From Ovis canadensis (Eukaryota > Chordata > Mammalia > Artiodactyla > Bovidae), in NCBI RefSeq assembly GCF_042477335.2, contig NC_091247.1, forward strand, positions 232,079,001-232,143,000: DNA of 64,000 bases, in the 5' to 3' direction. Under the pieces are notes generated by a model, which did not search any database, was not told the DNA's origin, and saw nothing but the letters and a program-made list of their open reading frames with translations. Below are positions 21,742 to 33,589 of this stretch, piece after piece. Every line of letters begins with the position of its first letter. Position 1 is the stretch's first letter. The position numbers and the translations under genes are program-made.

Positions 21742-24636
21742 GAATGAAGGGATGGAGCCAAAACAAAAACAATACCCAGTTGTGCATGTGACTGGTGACA
21801 GAAGCAAGATCTGATGCTGTAAAGAGCAATATTGCATAGGAACCTGGAATGTCAGGTCCATGAATCAAGGCAAATTGGAAGTGGTCAAACAACAGATGGC
21901 AAGGGTGAACTAAAATGGACTGGAATGGGGAATTTAACTCAGATGACCATTATATCTACTACTGCGGGCAGGAATCCCTCAGAAGAAATGGAGTAGCCAT
22001 CATGGTCAACAAGAGTCCGAAATGCAGTACTTGGACACAATCTCAAAAACTACAGAATGATCTCTGTTCGTCTCCAAGGCAAACCATTCAATATCACAGT
22101 AATCCAACTCTATGCCCCAACCAGTAATGCTGAAGAAGCTGAAGTTGAACGGTATTATGAAGACCTACAAGACCTTTTAGAACTAACACCCCCAAAAGAT
22201 GTCCTTTTCATTATAGGGGACTGGAATGCAAAAGTAGGAAGTCAAGAAACACCTGGAGTAACAGGCAAATTTGGCCTTGGAATGCAGAATGAAGCAGGGC
22301 AAAGACTAATAGAGTTTTGCCAAGAAAATGCACTGGTCATAGCAAACACCCTCTTCCAACAACACAAGAGAAGACTCTACACATGGACATCACCAGATGG
22401 TCAACACCGAAATCAGATTAATTATATTCTTTGCAGCCAAAGATGGAGAAGCTCTATACAGGCAACAAAAACAAGACCAGGAGCTGACTGTGGCTCAGAT
22501 CATGAACTCCTTATTACCAAATTCAGACTGAAATTGAAGAAAGTAGGGAAAACCACTAGACCATTCAGGTATGACCTAAAGCAAATCCCTTATAATTATA
22601 CAATGGAAGTGAGAAATAGATTTAAGGGCCTAGATCTGATAGATAGAGTGCCTGATGAACTATGGAATGAGGTTCGTGACATTGTACAGGAGACAGGGAT
22701 CAAGACCATCCCTATGGAAAAGAAATGCAAAAAAGCAAAATGGCTGTCTGGGGAGGCCTTACAAATAGCTGTGAAAAGAAGAGAAGCGAAAAGCAAAGGA
22801 GAAAAGGAAAGATATAAGCATCTGAATGCAGAGTTCCAAAGAATAGCAAGAAGAGATACGAAAGCCTTCTTCAGGGATCAATGCAAAGAAATTGAGGAAA
22901 ACAGCAGAATGGGGAAGACTAGAGATCTCTTCAAGAAAATTAGAGATACCAAGGGAACATTTCCTGCAAAGATGGGCTCGATAAAGGACATAAATGGTAT
23001 GGACCTCACAGAAGCAGCAGATATTAAGAAGAGGGTGCAAGAATACACGGAAGAACTGTACAAAAAAGATCTTCATGACCCAGATAATCATGATGATGTG
23101 AACACTCATCTAGAGCCAGACATCTTGGAATGTGAAGTCAAGTGGGCCTTAGAAAGCATCACTACGAACAAAGCTAGTGGAGGTGATGGAATTCCAGTTG
23201 AGCTATTTCAAATCCTGAAAGATGATGCTGTGAGAGTGCTGCACTCAATATGCAAGCAAATTTGGAAAACTCAGCAGTGGCCACAGGACTGGAAAAGGTC
23301 AGTTTTCATTCCAATTCCAAAGACAGGCAATGCCAAAGAATGCTCAGACTACCACACAATTATGCTCATCTCACATGCTAGTAAAGTAATGCTCAAAATT
23401 CTCCAAGCCAGGCTTCAGCAATATGTGAACCGTGAACTCCCTGATGTTCAAGCTGGTTTTAGAAAAGGCAGAGGAACCAGAGATCAAATTGCCAACATCT
23501 GCTGGATCATGGAAAAAGCAAGAGAGTTTCAGAAGAACATCTATTTCTGCTTTATTGACTATGCCAAAGCCTTTGACTGTGTGGATCATAATAAACTGTG
23601 GAAAATTCTGAAAGAGATGGGAATACCAGACCACCTAACCTGTCTCTTGAGAAATCTGTATGCAAGTCAGGAAGCAACAGTCAGAACTGGACATGGAACA
23701 ACAGACTGGTTCCAAATAGGAAAAGGTGTACGTCAAGGCTGTATATTGTCACCCTGCTTATTTAACTTATATGCAGAGTACATCATGAGAAACACTGGAC
23801 TGGAAGAAACACAAGCTGGAATCAAGATTGCCGGGAGAAACATCAATCACCTCAGATATCCAGATGACACCGCCCTTATGGCAGAAAGCGAAGAGGAACT
23901 AAAAAGCCTGTTGATGAAAGTGAAAGAGGACAGTGAAAAAGTTGGCTTAAAGCTCAACATTCAGAAAATGAAGATCATGGCATCTGGTCCCATCACTTCA
24001 TGGGAAACAGATGGGGAAACAGTGGAAACAGTGTCATACTTTATTTTGCAGGGCTCCAAAATCACCGCAGATGATGACTGCAGCCATGAAATTAAAAGAC
24101 GCATACTCCTTGGAAGAAAAGTTATAACCAACCTAGATAGCATGTTCAAAAGCAGAGACATTACTTTGCTTACTAAGGTCCGTCTAGTCAAGGCTATGGT
24201 TTTTTCCTGTGGTCATGTATGGATGTGAGAGCTGGACTGTGAAGGAGGCTGAGCGCTGAAGAATGGATGCTTTTGAACTGTGGTGTTGGAGAAGACTCTT
24301 GAGAGTCCCTTGGACTGCAAGGAGATCCAACCAGTCCATTCTGAAGGAGATCAGCCCTGGGATTTCTTTGGAAGGAATGATGCTGTAGCTGAAACTCAAG
24401 TACTTTGGCCACCTCATGCAGAGTGGACTCATTGGAAAAAAACTCTGATGCTGGGAGGGATTGGAGGCAGGAGGAGAAGGGGACGACAGAGGATGAGATG
24501 GCTGGATGGCATCACCAACTCGATGGATATGAGTCTGAGTGAACTCTGGGAGATGGTGATGGACAGGGAGGCCTGGTGTGCTGCGATTCATGGGGTCGCA
24601 AAGAGTGGGACACGACTGAGCAATTGAACTGAACTG
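21742..24636 (+). mobile_element. Near full-length BovB LINE with perfect TSD
   Basis: A 2.9-kb BovB flanked by a perfect 12-bp target-site duplication AAATGGTTGAAA (21730-21741 and 24637-24648). It starts at GAATGAAGGGATGGAGCC, slightly short of the full 5' UTR, and ends with the CTGAA tail. The open frame 22057-24228 (723 codons) covers the C-terminal half of the APE-like endonuclease and the reverse transcriptase. The 5' endonuclease part is out of frame, apparently through loss of about 20 bp near 21,910 (one stretch expected before GTGAACTAAAATGG is missing). The C-terminal part shifts frame at 24,199-24,205, where the T run is one base longer than in the related copy at 17,716. It is non-autonomous now. 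Confidence 0.97.
22057..24228 (+). pseudogene. BovB endonuclease/reverse transcriptase remnant
   Basis: A 723-residue frame of the BovB polyprotein. Residues 54-59 are GDWNAK and 147-149 SDH, both APE-type endonuclease motifs. Between them, INYI at about 121-124 replaces the usual IDYI, changing an expected active-site Asp to Asn. The RT follows with FCFIDYAKAFDCVDHNKLW, then RQGCILSPCLFNLYAEY and YPDD at 601-604, where related copies have YADD. The frame ends early at AMVFSCGHVWM. The substitutions in both catalytic centres argue that this copy is inactive even apart from its missing N-terminus. This is a LINE protein, not a host gene. Confidence 0.93.
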
Positions 24637-24648
24637 AAATGGTTGAAA

Positions 24649-25079
24649 ATAATTCTTACAGATAATATTTGCAGCATGAAAATTCTATTCATTATACTCA
24701 TATTCACCCAGATTTCATTGTCTATAAGGAGTGTTTTCTTGAAAGAGGTTCTTCATGTACTTCTTATCTGTGGTGCTTCTTGGATACAATGACTGAGCTG
24801 GGTGGATCCAACAGATGTCATGTGGCAAAGCTAAAATATTCACTCTCTGGATCTTTATAGAGGTTTGCCCACCTCCACTGTAGAAATATGGTAGGGCTTT
24901 TGTTTATTTGTTTGTTTTTAAAGCATATGCTGAGGGCTATACATTAGAAACATCGTGAATTTAGTTCACATTACATTGTGCATTCTGTTCTTTGGAACAA
25001 ACCTCCTGTGGGTAGATGTCCAGCTGGTCACATCGCTCTCAGAAATCTCACCAGCATGAACACTGCGCCTGTGTACTCA
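24649..25079. other. Unassigned spacer
   Basis: Right flank of the BovB insertion. AT-rich, no gene or repeat family recognised. Confidence 0.4.
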
Positions 25080-25290
25080 GTTGCTACTCAGCTGCTAAGT
25101 TGTGTCTCTTTGTGACCCCATGGACTGTAGCCCTGCAGGCTCTTCTGTTCCTGGGGATTGTCCTGGCAAGAATAATACTGGAGTGGGTTGCCAGGCCCTC
25201 CTCCAGGAGATCTTCCCAACCCAGGGATCGAACCCGGGTCTCCCTCATTGCAGGTGGATTCTTTACCATCTGAGACACCAGGAAAACCTC
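25080..25290 (-). mobile_element. Bov-tA SINE, minus strand
   Basis: The complement shows a well-kept tRNA-like head (complement of GGATCGAACCCGGGTCTCCC, with the B-box-like GGTTCGATCCC) at the right. The core (complement of GGAGTGGGTTGCCAGGCC) and the 3' block follow to the left. Confidence 0.93.
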
Positions 25291-25339
25291 TCAGGAGAAT
25301 GGTCAAGCTGAATCGAGTTCTCAGAGTGATGTTTACTCT

Positions 25340-25965
25340 ACTTTCTGTCTCAAATGTCACCCCTTAATTGAATCTCCCACCCTTTTCTGCCTTGGTTTGT
25401 CAAATTTTCCATCTCTGCGTGCCCCCTGCCCCCAAAGGGTCTCTCTGCATTCCTTCCAACCTATCCTTCCTACAGCAGAAAATGCAACTAAAAAAATAAA
25501 AGCCCAAATCCTCCTTAAAAATTTCAGTAGTTTCTCACTGCCACCAGATCCAAGATTCCAGGACCTTCCATGAATGACCCCTGTGTTTCTCCTCACGCTA
25601 ATCTCCCTGCAATCCTGGATTTCTTTGAGTGCCTGGCACCATACGTTTCCCCCTGAGTCAAGACTTTATATATGCCGCTCCTCCTGCCTGGGGAGCTCTT
25701 CTCCCTACCCCTTGTTCCACCAGCTCACCACCATTTCATCTTCATGTTCAGTACTCCTTGTTCAGGGGCGTCTTCCCTAACCCTTCCACCAGCTCCCCGA
25801 GCACCTGCATTCCCCCTCTGTCACATTCATCAGATTGCCAGTTCTTATGGAATCTCCTGCTGGGCGGAAAACTCTGGGAGAGCGGGGCTGTGTCTTGCTC
25901 GTGGTTCTTTCCTGGCTCCTGACACATTGATTCTCGGTCACTGTTGAATGGATGGTTGAAGGATG
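25340..25965 (+). mobile_element. L2 LINE 3' fragment
   Basis: Collinear with the 3' end of ancient L2: TCTCAAATGTCACCCC, a long pyrimidine-rich stretch with CCTGCCTGGGGAGCTCTTCTC, CAGGGGCGTCTTCCCTAACC, GGGCGGAAAACTCTGGGAG, GGGCTGTGTCTTGCTCGTGG and a GTTGAATGGATGGTTGAAGG end. No coding capacity remains. Likely more than 100 million years old by family. Confidence 0.75.
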
Positions 25966-27354
25966 AGTGACGGGGGTGTGCTGGGAGGGGCCTGGCTCTG
26001 CGATGATCTGGAGATGCCACACATCTTCGGAGGATTTGGAGACTGGACGAGGTAATTGCTAACGTTCATCAGCTCAGACATCTATTAATCTTTAGGCTTA
26101 CCCCCAGCCTGTTCCATTTGCTCCAAGATGTTTGGTTGAACATTCCTTGTACTGAACTTGAGATTCAAGATTAGGCTGTGGATAAAAGAGTTAAAAGTGA
26201 CAGCTACTTGGTACACACATAAAATAATCTGCATAATTTCTGAGATCTTTCTCCAGCTACAGAGCTCAGAGAATAGCCACCAAAACCACATAGTCATGCA
26301 CTTGGCCACATAGTTTCCTGGGTCCTAAAGCACTGTAGCCAAAGAACCAAGTGTTGCGTCTGAAGGTCTAGAACCAGCCATGCTTGCACAATGGAGAAGC
26401 TGACTCACGGCAGCCTCTATCTTCCGGTAAATGCTGACACTGGAAGGTGACTGATGATCACCTGGCTTTAATTCCCTCACCCCAGGGTCCTCTGGGGGGA
26501 CTAATCAATCAGGTTGAAACGTGTACTCTAGAAACACAAGGGGTCCTCCCCACGGGAATCTCACTTTATTCAAAGCTTTCAACAATCTCTGAAATGGGAA
26601 CTATACAGGGCAAAACTCTCCCAGCCATACCTGCAATTAAAATTTGAGAAACGGTTAAGATCTTTGCTTGTGGCTTTTCATATGAGTGAATTCTCATTCC
26701 TATCTGTCCATGGATTCCAAGAGCACAATTAATGTTCCCTGAGTTACAGAAGTCAGTTCTGCATCACCTAAGATTAGGGCAGGTTCAAACCCACTCCTGT
26801 GGTTTGATTAATGTAAAAGCAACCTTCTGCAAAGGCCTATAGGGCATGTGAAGTTTTCAGGGTTTGCTGACTCTGTGACTAAAAACTAGGGGAAAGTCTC
26901 CTAGGGAGTTGTTTTCCTGCCAGATGTTTGACATTTCAAAGGGAGAGATTCTAGTCTGGACTTGTGTTTCCAAACCACAGTTGCTCTAATTAATGAAATG
27001 TTTATCAAGGGTGATGTCCATTATCACGATTGTTGGAAAGAGTCATTACTGAATGACCACACACTTTACTGATGTGGAGGGGAAGTGCCCCAGAGCCACA
27101 CACCAGGCCTGGGAGAATCTGCACCATGACAGGCGGTGGGAGGAGATCACATTCCCATCCTACCGAGTTCACCATCCACTGAATGATCATTCTCACACAG
27201 CAGCCAAGACTCCACATGGAATGTTGAGAGGGTAACAGATCCAGGACCTACTAAGACCTGCACTAGTCTTACAGGTGCACAGGAAAAGGGTGAGCTCACC
27301 TACATGTGGCATCTTAAAAAATAAATAAATAAAAAGCAAAGCACCAAGGTCGTC
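25966..27354. other. Unassigned intergenic stretch
   Basis: No gene recognised, and short overlapping frames have no domains. Some segments may be decayed repeats but no family could be assigned. Confidence 0.4.
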
Positions 27355-27725
27355 AATCCAGGGCACAGATTGGTGTTTGCAGAAGGTGGGCCGTGGGTGT
27401 GAGAAGAGGTGAAGGTGCTCAAAAGGCAAGACTTCCAATTACAGGAAAGTGACTCCTGGGATCATCATGTGCAGCATGGCAACTATAGCTAATAATACTA
27501 TTAAAAAATTATTTTGTATATTTGAAAGTGGCTAAAAGAGTGGATCTAAAAAGTCCTCATCACACACACACCAAAGATGTCCCAGTGTGAGATGATGGAC
27601 CTGAGATGGACTTACCATGGTGATAGTGTCACAATATATACAAATAGTGAATCATTATGCTGCACACCCAAAATGAACATGAAGGGATATGTCAGCTATG
27701 CATCAATTAAGAAAAAAAGAAAATG
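27355..27725 (+). mobile_element. L1 3' UTR fragment
   Basis: Matches the order of an ancient L1 3' UTR: CTTCCAATTACAGG, GTGCAGCATGGCAACTATAG, TAATAATACTATTAAAAAATT, GAAAGTGGCTAAAAGAGTGG, CACAATATATACAAATAGTG and ATGCTGCACACCCAAAATG. Diverged, with no ORF2 attached. Confidence 0.75.
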
Positions 27726-28739
27726 GTGGAAGGATGACATGTGCTCTCACAATTGCTGAGAAAGATAAAGCTTTAAGCTTTGCATCAGGGTCTGCAGGCT
27801 TCCCTTCCTTTCAGTAAAGTAAAGGATACTTACGGCCTTGGAGGCAGCGGATGGGACAGGCCTGGGGCTCTGTGTTTCTCACACGCTCCCAGGAAACGCC
27901 AGTTCCTGCGGATCCCTGGCTGCACTTTGAGTAGCAAGGTGTCAAAGCTCCTGAGGGTGGCGATTAGCTGGGCTGGTTTCTAAGGGATCCAGTGACACTT
28001 ATGAGTACAGCACAGGGGCTTTTTTGGTCTCTATTCCGGACAGTGTAAAATAGCTGGGGGTGAGCCGAGGTGGTGTTTCCCTTGCAGAGAAGAGGAGAAT
28101 GGCAACTTTCACCAGACTGGAAATGATGCTGTTTCATGTTCACATACGGATCTCCTCAGAAAAATGGGGCCCACCAGCAAAGACCTTCAGAAATAAGGGC
28201 AAAAAGACCACTATGACTTTTAAAGTATTATTTTGGAGTGCTATCCACAATGAATAAACTAGATTAAAGGACATGATTTTATGTCACAGCTCAAGTGGTT
28301 CAGTTGCCTAGGACCTTTTTTTTTTTTTAAAGTTTTATCTTGAACCCTTCTTAGAAGTGTCTACATTACATGAGGGCTTAACGGAGTGCGTCACTGCTTG
28401 TTCAAATCTCTGATGGCAAATAAAATATACAACGACAGGAAGGATCCTTTACTACACTTGTTAAAATATGGAAGGTCCTCCCTGGGAAGCTATACATTCT
28501 TGGTCACCGCGAGGAGTAGAAAGTGAGCCCGCAGAATTCACAGCTGGGCCGCAGGAGAGGAGCCGGCCCCTCAGCCCCTCTGATACAGGCTCTGTCTGAC
28601 ACCCAGACCCTCAGACATGCCTCACGAGGGTAACAGACCCTGAGAGGCCTGCCGTGGTCCCCCGTGTTCTCCTCTGACCTGGAGGAGGAGACGGTGGGCT
28701 TAGGAGAGACCCTGGGCATCAGATGTTTTGTGCATAATT
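27726..28739. other. Unassigned intergenic stretch
   Basis: No gene or repeat family recognised. A 12-base T run lies near 28,318-28,329. Confidence 0.4.
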
Positions 28740-30217
28740 ACAAGTTTTCTTGAGACATTTAACTGCCTTTGATAATGGATTTTAAGTTTCTTTATCTCTG
28801 AAGTGATCTATGTTTACCTTTGAAATCTTTTGTTAACTTTGGCTAAGTGAGTAACTATTGTTTCATAGTGACCTATATGATCCAATCCAACTGAGTGTTA
28901 TAAACCCGTTTGATATTTATTGAAAACATTTCCTAAATCATTGACTTCTAGCTAACTTTGGGGTGCTTCACAGGGTCCCTGAGACATCCCAAAGAGAGAT
29001 ATTAAACTACCTGAGTTCATCTGACATGTTAAATTACATGGGAAGCGTTGTTGGAGAAGTAATGAATCTTGTCAGGTTATATTGTATGGTTGATGTTACT
29101 AATATAGATATCCTAGAAGGTATGTGAAATTCATGAAAATCTGATATGTCCTGGTAAAATGTTGTCAGTTACAATTCTAGTTATCATATTAAAGTGTTAC
29201 ATATCACAGCAATGACCAGGCTACTTTGTCAATTGCAATTTAATCAGATTTTAAGCATGCCTTCTATGGTCTCATTCTGATGCCTTTGCAAGAATACTGC
29301 TACTTCAAGATGTATGGAAAAGACTTCTAAGATTCACCAATAAACACATTTTATTTGTTTATTATCTGGTAAGCTGGTACCAGGCTGGGATTTAGTCTAC
29401 TCTCTATGTTAAGGGAACAAAGTTTTCTTAGAATGAAGCTTTCAAAAACAGATTATGAATTTCTTTGTCTTTAAGTGATTTACATTTGTTTTTAAAATCT
29501 TTTGTTACTCTGGTAAAGTAAATAAGCATTATTTAAGATTATGGAACATGTAAAAGTTCATTCTGTTTAATAACCCCTCACTGTTAGACTTTTGCTATTC
29601 TGATGTCTTTAAAACATGGCAACAGTCTACTCCTAAAATGGGGAATTAAAAATGCATGAACAGTGGCTGTAAATCAACGCGTCGGGGCTATGGGAAGTCC
29701 AAGGCGGCCGCTGGGCTTTTCCCGGCTCCCTGACAAACCTCATTTTTAGTTGATGGGTTAAAGCCTTCCCTAGCTACAGGGTTAATGCCCTCACAATGAC
29801 AAAAAATACGTATTTCACTTAATATTAAGTTCTAGTTTTGTTAGTTAAGGTCTGTGTTTACCACGACTCACTTCTGAGGTAGTTCCTTGTTATATTGCTA
29901 AAAGGTTTAATTAATTAAGTTATTGAAAAGGACACTCTAAGTTTGTTTCTAAAGCTTATCTCATAACCATCTTTGGATAAAGGTCAGATCCTCTATGGTA
30001 TACAACCAGGAGATTATATCTGGCTATAATCACTTAACTGTGTCAGATGACCTGGGGTATACTGGGCTCTACCTAATGAAAGTTCTTGACTTAAATTCTT
30101 GATTGTGACCTTACTAATACCTGCTAGCTATATTATTTTCCATGTTGCTTGTTTCAGAAGATTTTTTCTTACATTACTAAATGAATGACTGACGTGATAA
30201 CTTGCTGATATGCAGTT
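28740..30217. other. AT-rich stretch with internal direct repeat; possible ERV remnant
   Basis: Two imperfect direct repeats are visible at about 28,780-28,915 and 29,455-29,580, sharing TTCTTT.TCT..AAGTGAT and AATCTTTTGTTA blocks. Further right, about 29,690-30,160, composition and position next to an LTR suggest a decayed internal region of a retrovirus-like element, but I cannot show a domain. If it is one, it is thoroughly broken and old. Confidence 0.3.
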
Positions 30218-30598
30218 CCTAATGCTTTTGAACTGTGGTGTTGGAGAAGACTCTTAAGAGTCCCTTGGACTGCAAGGAGATCCAACCAGTCCATTCTAAA
30301 GGAGATCAGTCCTGGGTGTTCTTTGGAAGGAATGATGCTAAAGCTGAAACTCCAGTACTTTGGCCACCTCATGTGAAGAGTTGACTCATTGGAAAAGACT
30401 CTGATGCTGGGAGGGATTGGAGGCAGGAGGAGAAAGGGATGACAGAGGATGAGATTGCTGGATGGCATCACTAACTCGATGGACGTGAGTCTGGGTGAAC
30501 TCCGGGAGTTGGTGATGGATAGGGAGGCCCGGCAAACTGCAATTCATGGGGTCGCAAAGAGTCGGACACGACTGAGTGACTGAACTGAACTGAACTGA
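30218..30598 (+). mobile_element. BovB LINE, 3' end fragment
   Basis: Starts at AATGCTTTTGAACTGTGGTG in the C-terminal coding region, passes through GATGCTGGGAGGGATTGG, and ends in a tail of CTGAA repeats. It carries the 3' segment (about 30,362-30,420) that is amplified into a minisatellite in another BovB copy at 38,464. Confidence 0.93.
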
Positions 30599-30889
30599 TG
30601 AGATCAGTGACTGTAATAATGTAACTCTAGATATGGAAAGAAGCAACAAGAGGAAATATTCTCCTGGGCCAAGAGGCTGGTAAGACAGGTATGGCCCTGA
30701 GACTTTTGCTACTTGCAAGGTCTGGTCTAGTAACAGCACACAGTGGCCTGTCAATGGAATCTTCATCAGACCCGGGACACAAGGGCCGTGAAATGCCCCC
30801 AAAGCATGGTCAGATCTGTGGCTATGAAGGGACCCTGCTGACTGGAAGTTGGCACTTGCCAGCTGTCTCTACAAAGATTACATCATGAC

Positions 30890-31890
30890 CACTGCAAGCT
30901 GCTGACCTTGAAAGGAGTTCAGGGTGGAGATCAGAAATGAGGCACTCTGTGCTCTGGGAAAAACCCAGAAGAACCGGCCTGCAGAGAGTCGGGTGTTTTC
31001 AGGTAAAGGTTATTATGAGCCCAGCTTGTCGCCTCTTCTTGCACCTAGAAAGACACTAACGTCGCCGCCCAATGTCTGATCCTGGTTCTCCCCCAGCTCC
31101 TCGGGAGCTTTTCTGCTTCTCTTAATCTTTGGGCCATGTATCTTTAACTTTCTTGTTAAGTTTGCTTCTTCTAGAATACAACAAATCTCCAACTGATAGT
31201 CTGACAGGAATATTCCCTGGCCAACACCCAGACAACGCTGAAACAAGCCGCCTTATCATTCCATGGACTCTCGTCTCCTTCCGTAAAGGCACCCTGGCAG
31301 AGAGCAGGCAAAGGGAACCTAGAGCCCCAGACGCCCCTACAGCCTGAAGAAGCCAGAGCGGTCACCGTCCCCTTTCCCCCTGAGGCCAGATCCCCAAATG
31401 CCTGAGAAGGGAAATAGGCAGATAGTTAGACGTGAACAGGGTATCAGACGGGGCCAAAGAATGGGCCCTAAAAATAAAGAGAGGGAGGACGGTGGAGACC
31501 CAAGGACGGAAGAGCAGAGAAGACCAAGGGGAAGGGAACGCAGGAACGGAGGACCCACCCTGACCGTCCTTCCCTCCCCCATGGTGTGCCTACCGATGGA
31601 TTTCAGGTCCTCCTGAGCAGTATAACCTGTCTCCCCTCCTGGCCCATAGGGAGAAGGTCTTTGCCTTACTCCCCACCCTCCCCTTCTCATCCAATCAGCA
31701 AATGGCCCGCAAGACCCCTATCCTGCTCCCTGTACCCTGGGTATAAAATTGAACTAAGGGCCCCTGTTCACAGACGGCTCTCTCTTGAGCTGGCCCTCTA
31801 ATAGCATCTCCCGCTCGAATAAACTTTATTTCTCTCTCACTCTGTCTCATGTCAGGAAATTATTTTCCAACCAGCGCCCAGACCACGATA
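30890..31890 (+). mobile_element. ERV LTR fossil (class I-like), plus strand
   Basis: The left part (30,890-31,110) is homologous to two other segments in this window, at 35,500-35,730 on the opposite strand and at 36,000-36,170. The right part has LTR-like features in order: GGGTATAAAATTG (TATA-like, near 31,738), a short CTCTCTCTTGAGC region, and GAATAAACTTTATTT (poly-A signal, near 31,818). No open internal coding region is seen beside it. Broken; boundaries and class are tentative. Confidence 0.45.
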
Positions 31891-31974
31891 ACTTTCCTTA
31901 CTGCTGTTACAAAATACTGATTAAATTTTCCTATCTAAAATAGGAATGTCTGATGTACTTACCAGGATGACTGT

Positions 31975-33285
31975 AACTGGCACAGGGAGCCCCGCGAGGC
32001 TATCAGGGGATTTCTCAGAAGAAAACTACAGGCCAGGAGAGGGCAAAATGGAATATTCAGAGGGCAGAGCAATAAAATTGCCAACCAGGAAAACTCCATT
32101 CAGCAAACTTATCCTTCAAATATGAAGGGAGATAAAGGCTTTCCTAAAAAAAGCTGAGGGAGTTCATCACCCCCAGATCTGCCTTGCAAAGAAGCTGAAG
32201 AAGCTCAAGCAGAATAAAAAAGATGCAAGGTAACACACGAACACACACAAAAGTATCTAACACACTAGGCAAGGTGAAAACATACAGTCAGATTTAGTTA
32301 CTTCCGATTACTTAGAAGAGGGCTATATGAACAGCTTCAAGTATAAAGTCTCAAGGAAAGGATGACTAAGAGTAACTACAGCTAATCCGCCTTATTACCA
32401 AACACAGCATAAAAGAGAGAACGGGACCATCAAAGCCTTACAGAGGGAGAGGTGAATGGGGGCCACTTAATTGGCGAATAAAGACAGGCTGCAATCAGCA
32501 CAGGAGAAACGGCTTTAGGTATACATTTTAATGTAAGCTTCACGGTAACCACAGTAAAAATCTAGAGTAGATGCCGGAAACATAGAAAGGGGAAACAATA
32601 CCCCGATGAAAACCATCAGTTTACAAAAGTCAGAAACGAAGGGAAGAGGAATCAATGGAGACAAACAACAACCAGAAAGCATCACTCAGACGGCAGGAGT
32701 CGGTTCTCACACATCCACACCCAGTCTAAATGCAACCAGAGTGGGTGCACCAACAAAAGGACACAGGTGCTTATGAAAAATAAGACCCGACTGTGTGCTG
32801 TCTACAAGAAACGCACTTCAGCTTTAGGGATACACAAAGGCTCAAAGCGAGGGGATAGATAAAGGTACTTCACAGAACTGAAATCAGAAAGAAAGGGGGC
32901 ATCGTAATTCTTATATCAGACAAAATAGACTTTAAGAAAAAGCGATACAAACACCAAGGAGGCCATTGTATGACAAAGGGTTAATACATCAAACAGTACA
33001 CATACACACACTCATACATATGCAAACATATAAAACAACGTTGGATCACCCAAGCATTTTAAGCAAATAACAACAGATCCATAGGAAAAAAAATAGGCAA
33101 CATTGCAAAAATATAGGGGGTTTCAACATCTCGCTCTTAGCAATGCATAGATCACGCAAACAGAAAATCAAGAATGACATGTTGGGATTAAACCAAACTT
33201 TAGACCAAGTTAAACTGAGAGACATATAGAGAACATTCCACCCAGTGGAACCAGCATACACATCTCCTCAGGTCTACAGAAAACC
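31975..33285 (+). mobile_element. Old L1 fragment spanning ORF1 end to ORF2 start
   Basis: About 1.3 kb collinear with an ancient L1: AACTACAGGCCAGGAGAGGG, CTGAGGGAGTTCATCACC, CTGCCTTGCAAAGAAG, a long inter-ORF region, then the ORF2 endonuclease start with AAGACCCGACTGTGTGCTG, CTACAAGAAACGCACTTCAG and ATATCAGACAAAATAGACTT. Many interruptions. It ends near AGAACATTCCACCCAGTGG. Older than the neighbouring BovB and Bov-tA copies. Confidence 0.78.
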
Positions 33286-33344
33286 TTCTCCGAGGACAGA
33301 CAGCGTGGCAGACAGGACACAAGCAAGTCTAAGCAGACGTCGCG

Positions 33345-33537
33345 GTTGTTGCAGGCGTTGCAACGTCTCTCAGCTGCGTCTGACCCTTGAGACCTCTGTC
33401 CTGAGATTTCCCAGGCAAGATCCTGGAGTGGGTTGCCATTTCCTTCTCCAGGGGATCTTCCTGACCCGGGGATCAAACCCAAGTCTCTTGCATTGGCGGG
33501 TGGATTTTGTACCATCTGAGCCCCCACAGAAGCCCCC
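33345..33537 (-). mobile_element. Bov-tA SINE, minus strand
   Basis: The minus strand shows a tRNA-like head (complement of CATCTGAGCCCCCACAGAAGC) and the core complementary to GGAGTGGGTTGCCATTTCC. The left third is diverged, with a GTTGTTGCAGGCGTTGCAACG segment replacing the usual 3' block. Confidence 0.88.
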
Positions 33538-33589
33538 AAGAAGTGTATATTACATGTGTTACAAATAATTTTGTTCCCTTAAAGACAGT

